A stretch of 25,222 nucleotides of DNA from CAYFPX01 sp964501915 (lineage in GTDB: Bacteria; Myxococcota_A; UBA796; CAJQPC01): assembly GCA_964501915.1 (NCBI GenBank), contig CAZCVP010000117.1:1-25222 (forward strand), written 5' to 3'. Below, in pieces: positions 14,811 to 23,392 of this stretch (position 1 is the first letter of the stretch; each line of letters opens with the position of its first letter). The position numbers and the translations under genes were made by a program. Under the pieces are notes generated by a model. The model did no database searches. It was not told the DNA's origin and saw nothing but the letters and a program-made list of their open reading frames with translations.

Positions 14811-14845
14811 CCGACACTCCGGGTGTCGGAGGTCGACACCCGGAG
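14811..14845 (-). terminator. Strong inverted repeat with an alternative overlapping hairpin
   Basis: CTCCGGGTGTCG (14817-14828) and CGACACCCGGAG (14834-14845) form a perfect 12-bp stem with a 5-nt loop, about 30 nt after the stop of the phosphatase gene. No T-run follows. The middle segment can instead pair with CCGACAC at 14811-14817, making two mutually exclusive stems. It also sits about 50 bp upstream of the sigma-54-like -24 box, where an activator could bind. Terminator, attenuator and activator site are all possible. Confidence 0.5.
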
Positions 14846-14874
14846 GGCTCAGGGCCGACCCCCAGCGGCCGGCG

Positions 14875-16155
14875 TCACTCCGAACAGCGCCTGATCGTGC
14901 TGGCGTCGATCTCCAGGCCGTCCGCGCCGATGGCCCGCAAGGTCAGCTCGCACTCCGACGCGTCGACCACCATGAAGTGGTAGAGCTTCTCGGCTCGCAC
15001 CTGGTGCTCGGCCTCACCGATCGTGTAGAGGGACCGACCCCCGCCGCCGGTCGTGATGTAGACCGTGCCCAGCACACCCTCCGGCGCCGCCTGGTCCGAC
15101 TGGATGGGTGCGAAGCGCTCGTACATGTGGTTGTGGCCCTGGAAGACGAGCTGAGCGCCGGCGGCCTCCAGGGCGGGCACGAAGAGGAAGCGGGCCGTCG
15201 GATCCGGCGTGCGGGAGGGCTGGCCTGAGTAGGCCGGGCGGTGCCAGAGGGCGATGGTCCAGGGACGGTCCGCTGCGGCGAGGTCGGCCAGGAGCCAGTC
15301 GAGCTCGTCGTCGGTCTCGCTGTCGCGGATCTCGCGCCCCGGGTCCTCGGTGTCCAGCCCGATGAAGTGCACCGGCCCCCAGTCCATCGACCAGTAGCGC
15401 TCCTTGTCCTGCTCCCTCCAGGCGTTCTCGGGCAGGAAGTTGGAGAGCAGGCCCGGAGCGGCGTCGTCGGTGCCGTAGTCGTGGTTGCCCCAGGTGGGGA
15501 AGAAGGGCACGTCGGTCAGCAGCTCGCGGTAGACCTCGAAGACGTGCTCCTGCCACTCCCGGGCCTTGCCCGAGCCGTAGGCGTTGTCTCCGGTCGTGAG
15601 CAGCAGGTGGGCGCTGTCGACGTAGGGCAGCATGGCGTCGCGGATCGCCCGCTGGTCGTCGGTGCCCGAGCCGTAGTCGCCGAAGACCAGGAAGCGGATG
15701 GTGCTCTCGTCGGTGGCCGGGGCGGTCCAGAAGCTCTGGCCGCGGGCAGCGACCTCACCGTCCACCTCGACCCGGTAGCAGATCTCCGTGCCGGGGCTCA
15801 GGTCCGTGAGCTCGACGTGGTGCAGACGCAGGTCGTCGTGGCCGAAGAGCCCGCTGTCCACCACGTCCTCGAGGTCGGTCCACGACCCCAGGGCGTGGTG
15901 GTCCCAGCGGTCCTCGTGGCCCCAGACCACCCGGGTCTTCTCGACCTCGGTGGAGGTGCCGAAGGCGATCACCGCCGAGGTGTCGCTGACGCGCTGGACG
16001 TAGGGCCACCGCACCAGGGCCGCGGTGGGCTGGATGCGCTCCCCGCAGCGGGCCGGCGCGGCGAAGCCGTCCCTCGTCGGGGCCGGAGGAGCTGGAGGAG
16101 CCGGAGGGTCGGGGAGGTCCCGACTGCAGGCGATGGGAACCAGGAGGAACAGCAC
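14875..16155 (-). CDS. Purple-acid-phosphatase-like metallophosphoesterase lipoprotein
   Basis: 426 residues from GTG 16155. An in-frame stop lies a few codons upstream, so no earlier start exists. A short signal ends in lipobox PIAC (Cys10), followed by a Pro/Ala linker. Residues 45-148 look like the Fn3-like N-domain of purple acid phosphatases. The catalytic domain has all five metal motifs: GDYG (Asp160), GDNAY (Asp190, Tyr193), GNHD (Asn224, His225), LWHRP (His305) and GHNH (His341, His343), followed by MYERF. Tyr193 is the residue that gives purple acid phosphatases their colour. A C-terminal beta domain includes VYITTGGGGRSLY. It should hydrolyse phosphomonoesters on the cell surface or in the periplasm, as in phosphate scavenging; the substrate is not shown. 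A TAGGCT box 6 nt before the GTG suggests a leaderless mRNA. Confidence 0.92.
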   Translation of the reverse strand: MLFLLVPIACSRDLPDPPAPPAPPAPTRDGFAAPARCGERIQPTAALVRWPYVQRVSDTSAVIAFGTSTEVEKTRVVWGHEDRWDHHALGSWTDLEDVVDSGLFGHDDLRLHHVELTDLSPGTEICYRVEVDGEVAARGQSFWTAPATDESTIRFLVFGDYGSGTDDQRAIRDAMLPYVDSAHLLLTTGDNAYGSGKAREWQEHVFEVYRELLTDVPFFPTWGNHDYGTDDAAPGLLSNFLPENAWREQDKERYWSMDWGPVHFIGLDTEDPGREIRDSETDDELDWLLADLAAADRPWTIALWHRPAYSGQPSRTPDPTARFLFVPALEAAGAQLVFQGHNHMYERFAPIQSDQAAPEGVLGTVYITTGGGGRSLYTIGEAEHQVRAEKLYHFMVVDASECELTLRAIGADGLEIDASTIRRCSE

Positions 16156-16161
16156 AGCGAG

Positions 16162-16167
16162 AGCCTA
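16162..16167 (-). promoter_or_regulatory. -10-like TAGGCT, 6 nt before the phosphatase GTG
   Basis: TAGGCT followed by CTCGCT and then GTG 16155. No Shine-Dalgarno is present, so transcription would start at or next to the start codon. No convincing -35 box is seen. Confidence 0.45.
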
Positions 16168-16179
16168 GCCGATTCGGGG

Positions 16180-17361
16180 TCAGGGCAGGGCCAGGCCGCG
16201 CAGTTCCTTCAGCCCCAGGGATCCGAGTCCGCCCGATCCGGCCGCCACGGCGAGCATCTTCTCGAACACCTCCGGACGCCGCGCGAGGTTGCGCACGACG
16301 TAGGCGGGCAGCAGTGGCGTGCGGACCCACCACAGGATGACCTCGGTCAGGAGCAGCGCGTCCCGGATGCCCGCCCTGCGGGCCGCCGCGTAGGGGCGGA
16401 GGCTCTCCGCGGACAGGTCCCCGCGATCCAGGGCCTCCACCAGCACCCCGGCCAGCAGCTCGGCGGACACCAGGGCGATGCTGAGTCCCTCCCCGGTGAT
16501 CGGGTCCAGGAAGCCCGCGGCGTCGCCGACCAGGGCCATCCGATCCGCCACGACGCAGGAGACCTCCTGGCGCAGGGGACCGCAGAAGAAGCCCTCGGAG
16601 ATCGTGCGGGCTTCGACCAGCTCCCGGGGCCAGGAGGGGCAGGCCTCGGCCAGCCTGCGCAGCCCCCCGAGGCGGTCCCCAGCGAGGCTCTTCGCCAGCC
16701 CCTTCTCACAGAGGATCGCCACCCCCAGCTCCCGGGGGGCCACCGGGGTGAGGTAGAGCTCGCAGCCCTCGGAGAAGTGCACCTCGACCCGGTGGAGCTG
16801 CGGCCGATCCTCGGGAAGCTCCAGGTGGTAGTTGCCACCGTAGCGCAGCCGCCCCCTTCGACGGCTCTGGAGGCCCCCCTGCCGGCGGACCTGGGAGTTG
16901 AGCCCGTCCGCGCCGACCACCACCTCCGCCCGGAGGACGTGGTCGCCACAGGTCACGGTGACCCCCTCGTCGTCGACCTCGACGGACTCCATGCGGGCCT
17001 GCAGGACCCGCACGCCCTCCTGCTCCAGGACAGCCCGGTGGAAGAGCACGTCCAGGCGCAGTCGTCGCACGCCGAGTCCGAGCCGACCTCCCGGGAAGCG
17101 ACCGGAGACCTGGTGGTCCCCGTGGCGGTAGGTGATGCCCTCGAAGGGCCAGGAGCCGGAGGCCTGCACGCTGTCGAGCAGCCCCAGCGCCTCGATCTGG
17201 CGGACTCCGTGGGGCATGACGCCCTCGCCACAGGCCTTCTGCCTGGGGAAGCTGTCGCGCTCGACGAGCACCACGCTCACCCCCGCCCGGGCGAGCTGCA
17301 GCGCCGTCGCCGAGCCGGCGGGCCCGCCGCCGACCACCACGACCTGGGCGTCATGCATCAC
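16180..17361 (-). CDS. Geranylgeranyl-reductase-family FAD-dependent oxidoreductase
   Basis: 393 residues from GTG 17361, or 392 from ATG 17358. The dinucleotide-binding motif GGGPAG is at 11-16 and the acidic strand end at 34-35 (LVERDSFPR). PRQKACGEGVMP (39-50) is the diagnostic CxEG region of the geranylgeranyl reductase group. GADGLNSQVRR (150-160) and VGDAAGFLDPITGEGLSIAL (278-297) are the FAD-binding DG and GD motifs. Family members reduce isoprenoid chains or oxidise halogenated/aromatic substrates; which applies here cannot be told, but lipid or isoprenoid reduction is likely. Cytoplasmic or membrane-associated. It lies just upstream of the phosphatase gene, which has its own -10 box, and is divergent from the MopE/FG-GAP gene. 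A TAGGGG box sits 6 nt before GTG 17361, a weak hint of leaderless initiation. Confidence 0.88.
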   Translation of the reverse strand: MMHDAQVVVVGGGPAGSATALQLARAGVSVVLVERDSFPRQKACGEGVMPHGVRQIEALGLLDSVQASGSWPFEGITYRHGDHQVSGRFPGGRLGLGVRRLRLDVLFHRAVLEQEGVRVLQARMESVEVDDEGVTVTCGDHVLRAEVVVGADGLNSQVRRQGGLQSRRRGRLRYGGNYHLELPEDRPQLHRVEVHFSEGCELYLTPVAPRELGVAILCEKGLAKSLAGDRLGGLRRLAEACPSWPRELVEARTISEGFFCGPLRQEVSCVVADRMALVGDAAGFLDPITGEGLSIALVSAELLAGVLVEALDRGDLSAESLRPYAAARRAGIRDALLLTEVILWWVRTPLLPAYVVRNLARRPEVFEKMLAVAAGSGGLGSLGLKELRGLALP

Positions 17362-17423
17362 CCGGGTCCCCTATTTCGGAGTGGCGGTCGCCGGTCTGTG
17401 TGCCGGGGCGGCCTCCGGGCCGC

Positions 17424-17429
17424 TACAGT
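17424..17429 (+). promoter_or_regulatory. -10-like TACAGT, 6 nt before the MopE/FG-GAP GTG
   Basis: TACAGT, then GGCCGC, then GTG 17436. No Shine-Dalgarno occurs between the box and the start, consistent with a leaderless transcript. The -35 is not evident. Confidence 0.45.
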
Positions 17430-17435
17430 GGCCGC

Positions 17436-19202
<1,767 letters not shown>

Positions 19203-19206
19203 AGGA

Positions 19207-20046
19207 CTACGAGTGCGCCTCCCAGAGCCCCCGGACGAAGGCCGACATCACGGGTGGCCGGACGTCGAAGGCCTGGGTCGCCAGCGCGACCGCGACCAGC
19301 TCCGCCTCCCGCGCGGCCAGGCGCCGCTCCGCCAGCTCCCGCAGCTCCGGCTCGACGGACAGCGTCCGCAGCTCCTGCCGCAGTACGTCGAGGTCGTGGT
19401 GGTCCCCGAGGCTCTCCTGCAGACGATCCAGCTCGGCGCTCCAGGCCGCCATCACCGGCTCCCAGGCCAGGGCGAAGAGCTGGAGGTGGTAGCTGTGGGC
19501 CTTGACCCGCTTGCGCCACTCGTGCACGGCCTCCGGATCGTCGGCCCGGTCCCGCACCGCCCCCAGTCCGCGACGAGCGCTCGCATAGCCCCTGCGCATG
19601 CCCCTCCCGAGGTCCCTCCAGCGGAGCTGACCGACCGACAGGCCCGCGCTGGCTTCCTGGAGGTCCTCCAGGGCGGCGCAGGCCTGGGCGACCCGCTCCG
19701 CGGCGTCGCTCGGCGTGCGCGCTCGCAGCAGGCCGTGCAGGGGCTGGAGCTCGGCGACGGCGAGTCGCTCCAGCGCCTGCGGCCTGACGTCGGCGTCGCG
19801 CAGGGGTGCCAGCAGCCGCCCCATGTCGCGGAAGGCCCGCCTCAGGGTGCGGGCCTCGCCGTCGACGAGTCCCGGCGAAGCGAGGGCGATCAGGGCCCGG
19901 CAGCGCTTGCCGACCTTGCGGGCCGCGTGCACGCCCAGGACCCGGTCCTCGCCCCCCAGGGCCTCGCGGGCCAGCGCCACCTGGGCCACGAGCAGCCGAC
20001 GCACCTGGTCTCCGGGGGGGTCGCCGGGGTCGAGTCGGTAGTCCAC
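19207..20046 (-). CDS. CHAD-domain protein (polyphosphate-binding type)
   Basis: 279 residues from GTG 20046, giving VDYRLDPGDPPGDQVRRLL, the typical CHAD beginning; the upstream Gly/Ala-rich extension is not coding-like. Two helical halves carry the conserved His/Arg/Lys pairs: VHAARKVGKRCRAL (about 39-52) and VHEWRKRVKAHSYHLQLF, with LGDHHDLDVLR afterwards. These basic surfaces bind polyphosphate in characterised CHAD proteins. No CYTH domain is fused. It is probably cytoplasmic, located on polyphosphate granules. It follows the MFS gene with only 8 bp between; the MFS stop TAG forms the start of a TAGGGT -10-like box for this gene. Confidence 0.9.
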   Translation of the reverse strand: MDYRLDPGDPPGDQVRRLLVAQVALAREALGGEDRVLGVHAARKVGKRCRALIALASPGLVDGEARTLRRAFRDMGRLLAPLRDADVRPQALERLAVAELQPLHGLLRARTPSDAAERVAQACAALEDLQEASAGLSVGQLRWRDLGRGMRRGYASARRGLGAVRDRADDPEAVHEWRKRVKAHSYHLQLFALAWEPVMAAWSAELDRLQESLGDHHDLDVLRQELRTLSVEPELRELAERRLAAREAELVAVALATQAFDVRPPVMSAFVRGLWEAHS

Positions 20047-20051
20047 GGCGC

Positions 20052-20057
20052 ACCCTA
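20052..20057 (-). promoter_or_regulatory. -10-like TAGGGT overlapping the MFS stop codon, 5 nt before the CHAD GTG
   Basis: TAGGGT (minus strand 20057-20052) begins with the TAG stop of the MFS gene and is followed by GCGCC and GTG 20046. No Shine-Dalgarno is present after the box. Confidence 0.4.
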
Positions 20058-21284
20058 CCCTGACGACCGGAGCCGGAGGGCCAGCACCGCCGCCACCACC
20101 CCCGGCACCGCGATCGGCCACAGGGTCGCCGCCGCTCCCGCCGCCACCAGGTGATCCACCGCCGCCCCGAGCAGCGGCGCCAGCACCATCGCCGCCAGGC
20201 TCTTGGCCTGGGCATCGGCCGACAGGAGCGTCGCCGCCTGCTCCGGCTCGCTCTGGGCGTCGTAGCGGGCCACCAGGATCGGACGCCAGAGGTTCTGGAG
20301 CACCGCCAGCCCCACGAAGCCGGCCACGGCCACCAGGTGCCAGCCCGCGAGCAGCAGGACCAGCAGACCGGTGTGGCTCAGCGCCGTCCAGCGCCAGATC
20401 CGTCGGGCGGCCGGCTCCTCCCCTCCGGCCGCCGCTGCCAGGCGGTGCGCCTGGCGGCTCGCCCCCGCCGACAGCAGCGACAGCCCCGCGTACGTCAGCC
20501 CCACCAGCACCGCCGTGCGCTGCCGCTCCGGAAAGGCCACCAGCAGCGGCAGCGTGAGCGCCGCCGCCTGGAGCACCGGCTGGAGGTAGTCCTTGACCGA
20601 GGCGTAGACGCCCTCGAAGCCCACGGACTCGAACACCAGCCTCCGCAGCGGGCGGTGGGTCCAGAGGTGTCGCAGTGAGGCGCCGAGGTGCCTCAGCGTG
20701 GCCCTCGCCCCTCGCTCGGCACCGACCTGCCCGTCGAGGGAGGCGGGGTAGGTCGCCAGGTTCACCAGGTTGACGGCGTAGGGCACCATGGCGAACCAGA
20801 AGACGCGGCTGTAGCCCCCCTCCCCGCCGAAGAAGACGAGGGCCCCGGCGACCAGCGCCGAGAGCGCGGAGCCGAGCTTGGACCAGGACCGGGTGAAGCC
20901 GTAGACCCGGGTCCGCTCCTCGCTGCGCCCCTGCTGGCGGAGCCAGTCGAGGATGATCGCCTTGTGGGTGCCGGTCCGGAAGGCATCGCCGCAGGCGTAG
21001 AGCGCCATCGCCGCGAACAGGATCGGCAGGGACCGACCCTCGGCGAACAGCCCGAAGGAGAGGAGGTAGGCCGAGATCGAGAGCACCATCGACCGGCGGC
21101 GCCCGTAGAGGTCCGCGACCGCTCCCGAGGGTACCTCCAGCAGGTTGACGGTCACCTCCCGGAAGCCCAGCAGCAGCCCGATCTCGAAGAAGGAGAGCCC
21201 CCGATCCAGGAAGACCAGCAGCAGGAAGGGCTCGAAGTACCGCTGGTTCTTGAGGAAGCCGTAGAGCGAGAAGCGGAAGAGCAT
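20055..21284 (-). CDS. MFS transporter
   Basis: 409 residues from ATG 21284. An upstream in-frame extension would cross the divergent promoter region and lacks membrane or coding character. About 12 hydrophobic helices are visible. Between helices 2 and 3 lies the MFS signature-A-like loop GAVADLYGRRRSMVLS, following LLEVPSG. Other features are ACGDAFRTGTHKAIILDWLRQQGR after helix 4 and ASLRHLWTHRPLRRL in the central loop. The start MLFRFSLYGFLKNQRYFEPFLLLVFLDRG (in parts) resembles a group of MFS proteins of unknown substrate found in several bacteria. Inner membrane. Efflux or uptake cannot be decided. Confidence 0.88.
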   Translation of the reverse strand: MLFRFSLYGFLKNQRYFEPFLLLVFLDRGLSFFEIGLLLGFREVTVNLLEVPSGAVADLYGRRRSMVLSISAYLLSFGLFAEGRSLPILFAAMALYACGDAFRTGTHKAIILDWLRQQGRSEERTRVYGFTRSWSKLGSALSALVAGALVFFGGEGGYSRVFWFAMVPYAVNLVNLATYPASLDGQVGAERGARATLRHLGASLRHLWTHRPLRRLVFESVGFEGVYASVKDYLQPVLQAAALTLPLLVAFPERQRTAVLVGLTYAGLSLLSAGASRQAHRLAAAAGGEEPAARRIWRWTALSHTGLLVLLLAGWHLVAVAGFVGLAVLQNLWRPILVARYDAQSEPEQAATLLSADAQAKSLAAMVLAPLLGAAVDHLVAAGAAATLWPIAVPGVVAAVLALRLRSSG

Positions 21285-21336
21285 CGAGGTCCAGGGCTTA
21301 TCGGATAGGATCCCACCGGCACCGTGCGGAGGAGAC
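21285..21336. promoter_or_regulatory. Divergent promoter region of MFS and lipoprotein genes
   Basis: Only 52 bp separate the divergent starts at 21284 and 21337. The plus strand carries TAGGAT (about 21306-21311) ahead of a leader with GGAGGAG. The minus strand carries CGATAAG/TATCC in the same stretch. The two -10 regions therefore overlap, so the genes may compete for RNA polymerase or share control. Confidence 0.4.
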
Positions 21337-21744
21337 ATGTGGACCCTCTTGCTGATGTTCGCCTGTGGCGACTTCTCCCGTGACGACAGCGGGGAGGCCC
21401 AGGGCTGCACCGACCCGTCCCACTGCGAGCTGACCGTGTCGGCCGCGGCCTACGAGTGCGACGGCACCGACTCCGGCGTCACCGACGACCTGGTGGTCAC
21501 CCCGACCGGGCCCGGAACCCTCGACGTGCTGCACATCGACTTCCGGGAGGGCTGCTGCCCCGAGTTCAGCGCGTCGGCCTACTCCAACCGCGGCGCCGGC
21601 GAGATCGAGGTGAGCTACATCCTGAACCCCGATCCCTGCGACTGCGAGTGCAACCTCGACCTGTCCTACACCCTGGGCGACGTGCCCTCGGGGACCTGGA
21701 CCCTGCTCGCCGGCTTCGACGCGGTCGAGGTGACCGTCGAGTGA
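21337..21744 (+). CDS. Small Cys-rich lipoprotein
   Basis: 135 residues from ATG 21337, with GGAGGAG 4-9 nt upstream. Very short signal peptide MWTLLLMFAC with lipobox and mature N-terminus CGDFSRDDSGE. The mature protein is acidic and has about nine Cys, including EGCCPEF and PDPCDCECNLDL, within a beta-strand-like sequence (TLDVLHIDF, AGEIEVSYIL, TWTLLAGFDAVEVTVE). It probably has disulfides or a metal site in the periplasm. No known family recognised. Similar short MW- lipoprotein signals recur in the next genes. Confidence 0.8.
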   Translation: MWTLLLMFACGDFSRDDSGEAQGCTDPSHCELTVSAAAYECDGTDSGVTDDLVVTPTGPGTLDVLHIDFREGCCPEFSASAYSNRGAGEIEVSYILNPDPCDCECNLDLSYTLGDVPSGTWTLLAGFDAVEVTVE

Positions 21745-21809
21745 GACAGTGGTGCCGCGATCTGGGGCTTCCCGGCCAGTCGGTCTCCCTGATCCCGGCA
21801 CCTTGGAGC

Positions 21810-21825
21810 TGGCACCCCGCTTGCA
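21810..21825 (+). promoter_or_regulatory. Sigma-54 promoter (TGGCAC-N5-TTGCA)
   Basis: CTGGCAC-CCCGC-TTGCA matches both the -24 and -12 elements of RpoN promoters, with GG-N10-GC spacing. The predicted start near 21837 leaves a short leader containing GAGGAG before ATG 21854. The element lies in the 109-bp gap after the small lipoprotein gene, so the 21854 gene has its own promoter. Confidence 0.8.
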
Positions 21826-21853
21826 GCTCCCCCGCGCAACCGAGGAGTCAGCC

Positions 21854-22525
21854 ATGTGGTGGATGATGACGACCGTGGTCTTCGCGCAGGCCAAGTTCGT
21901 GGCCGGAGACGCCGCGCCCTGCATGGACGCCTCCCTGGGCTCGGTGGTGCCGACAGGCGGCCAGACCGACGTGCCCCCCGACGCCCGCCTGATCGCCCTG
22001 ACGCAGGACAATGGCTGCGGCGGCCAAGGCACTGTGAGCTGGAGCGTGCGCGACGTGGACCGCGACATCCTGATGGGTGCGGACAGCGCCGAGGCCTCGG
22101 CCCGCACCGGGCGGGCCGACCTGTGGCTGCCCGACACCCTGGAGGTCGACACGGTGCACGAGCTGGAGGTCAGCGACGTCTTCGGCGGGACCCGCCTGGT
22201 CCAGTTCACCACCGGCACCGAGCTGGCGGCGCGGGTCGACGACGCCCCGGCCGGCGTCATCCAGGAGGCCGGCTTCGAGGAGGACGAGTACTCGGACCTC
22301 GGCACCTGGACGGTCTCCGTGGACCTGGCCTTCGAGGGCTTCGCCTCCGGGCTGTCCGTGGTGCGTGTCCACGACGCCTCCACGCCCGAGATGCCGATGG
22401 CCGAGACCTTCGCCATCGAAGCCGGCCACACGACCCTCGACATGACCTGGGTCGGCAGCGACGCCGACGAGCTCTGCCTGTTCTTCGTCCAGGAGGACGA
22501 AGCCGGGCGGGACAGCGACGCTTAG
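21854..22525 (+). CDS. Exported surface protein, cut by an in-frame amber codon before its C-terminal anchor
   Basis: 223 residues from ATG 21854, with GAGGAG upstream. The N-terminus MWWMMTTVVFAQAKFV is a short signal peptide with a likely cut after AQA. The mature part is beta-rich with bacterial Ig-like features: VPTGGQTDVPPDARLIALTQD at 32-52, then SWSVRDVDRD, VHELEVSDVFGGTRLVQFTT, WTVSVDLAFEGFASGLSVVRV. It ends at TAG 22523-22525 after EAGRDSDA. The same frame continues beyond the stop for 41 codons that encode a Cys-TM-Arg anchor (separate entry). The intact ancestor would be about 265 residues, held in the envelope. Without the tail the product would be released. No specific family known. 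Likely controlled by sigma-54. Confidence 0.8.
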   Translation: MWWMMTTVVFAQAKFVAGDAAPCMDASLGSVVPTGGQTDVPPDARLIALTQDNGCGGQGTVSWSVRDVDRDILMGADSAEASARTGRADLWLPDTLEVDTVHELEVSDVFGGTRLVQFTTGTELAARVDDAPAGVIQEAGFEEDEYSDLGTWTVSVDLAFEGFASGLSVVRVHDASTPEMPMAETFAIEAGHTTLDMTWVGSDADELCLFFVQEDEAGRDSDA

Positions 22526-22651
22526 GCGGACGTCTGCACCGAGGACATCGAGCGGGAGCGCGGCTGCAACGCCGTGGCCGGGCTGGGCGGGGCCTGGTGG
22601 ATGGCCGCCGGGCTGGTGGCCCTGCGACGACGTCGCGACAAAGAGAGCTGA
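22526..22651 (+). pseudogene. Detached C-terminal sorting anchor (MYXO-CTERM-like) of the 21854 gene
   Basis: Directly after the amber codon, in the same frame, the sequence reads ADVCTEDIERERGCNAVAG, then LGGAWWMAAGLVALRRRRDKES and TGA 22649-22651. The order Cys, hydrophobic helix, Arg cluster at the extreme C-terminus is that of MYXO-CTERM-type sorting signals. The full coding region would thus be 21854-22651. It is expressed only if the TAG is read through or is a sequence error. Confidence 0.7.
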
Positions 22652-22689
22652 ACAGACCCGGGTCAATCCCACAGCCCGGACTGCCTCGA

Positions 22690-22695
22690 TAGGCT
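22690..22695 (+). promoter_or_regulatory. -10-like TAGGCT, 6 nt before the ATG of the TPR-like lipoprotein
   Basis: TAGGCT, then CTCCAG, then ATG 22702. It is the same arrangement and almost the same bases as in front of the phosphatase gene (TAGGCT, CTCGCT, GTG). No Shine-Dalgarno. Confidence 0.45.
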
Positions 22696-22701
22696 CTCCA
22701 G

Positions 22702-23382
22702 ATGTGGTGGATCCTGGCGCTGACCCTGGGGTGTGGGCCGAAGCAGGCCCCGCCGTCCCCTCCGCCCACGCGGCCCGAGACCCTGGCGGCCCTGGAGGTC
22801 GGCGACTTCCTCACCGCACGCCTGGGCCTCGAGCACGCGGTGGCGACCGAGCCCCTGGAGCCCGACCCCTACCTGCTGCTGACCCGACTCCACGCCGGCA
22901 GCACCTCCCCCTGCTGGGCCCTGCTCTATGGCGAGGCCTTCCTGCTGCTGGAGCCCTACACGCCCCGCTCCGCCGAGGTCAGCGCCCTGCTGGTGGCGGT
23001 GCACCGCCGGCTCTCGCGGCAGGTCGCCGCCCAGACCACGGACCCCTTCGAAGCCGCCTTCCACGCCGCCCTCGGCGAGTCCCTGAACGCCAGCGGTGGC
23101 CGGGCCGACCTCTCGGGCATCGTGGCCTGGCGCCTCGCTCTGCCCGACGCCCTGGACGAGCCGGACCCGATCGTGGACTGGCACCGGGAGCTGGCCGCGG
23201 CCGGACAGCTCGAGGCCTACACCTGGTGGCTGCTCCGGGCCGGGGACCCCGAGGCCTTCGCGGCGTGGGCCATCGACCACGAGCCCGACATCCAGGCCCT
23301 GCGGGATCACCTCAACGTCGAGGCCTTCCAGCCCGGGCGTGACGGGCTGGTGGGACGGCCCGCTCACCCGCAGCCCAGGTAG
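22702..23382 (+). CDS. Helical (TPR-like) lipoprotein
   Basis: 226 residues from ATG 22702. Signal MWWILALTLGC with lipobox LGC (Cys11), then a Pro-rich linker (QAPPSPPPTRPE). The mature part begins with TPR-like helices (LAALEVGDFLTARLGLEHAVATEPLEPDPYLLL, in parts), continuing with EVSALLVAVHRRL and FEAAFHAALGESL. The C-terminal half is Trp-rich (WHRELAAAGQLEAYTWWLLRAGDPEAFAAWA). It is probably an envelope scaffold; no function known. Its stop TAG is also the first half of the -10-like box of the next gene, so the two may be partly co-transcribed. Confidence 0.8.
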   Translation: MWWILALTLGCGPKQAPPSPPPTRPETLAALEVGDFLTARLGLEHAVATEPLEPDPYLLLTRLHAGSTSPCWALLYGEAFLLLEPYTPRSAEVSALLVAVHRRLSRQVAAQTTDPFEAAFHAALGESLNASGGRADLSGIVAWRLALPDALDEPDPIVDWHRELAAAGQLEAYTWWLLRAGDPEAFAAWAIDHEPDIQALRDHLNVEAFQPGRDGLVGRPAHPQPR

Positions 23383-23385
23383 ACT
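23380..23385 (+). promoter_or_regulatory. -10-like TAGACT overlapping the previous stop codon, 7 nt before ATG
   Basis: TAGACT starts with the TAG stop of the 22702 gene and is followed by CCCCCGC and ATG 23393. No Shine-Dalgarno is present. Confidence 0.4.
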
Positions 23386-23392
23386 CCCCCGC

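Noticed and set aside
11994..14894. A 966-codon plus-strand open frame
   Set aside because: It lies antisense to two well-supported genes (P-loop protein, helical-repeat protein), has Gly/His/Val/Gln-rich low-complexity sequence and no domain. It is a by-product of high GC.
19790..19830. TGGCAC-like sigma-54 -24 boxes inside genes (also near 2090, 15243, 20338, 23180)
   Set aside because: They lack GC at the -12 position with the required ten-base spacing and lie within coding sequence.
22523..22525. TAG as a reassigned sense codon
   Set aside because: TAG is used as an ordinary stop by the CotH, FG-GAP, CHAD, MFS and 22702 genes here, with neighbouring genes beginning right after, so global reassignment is not credible. 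Local read-through or mutation remains possible.
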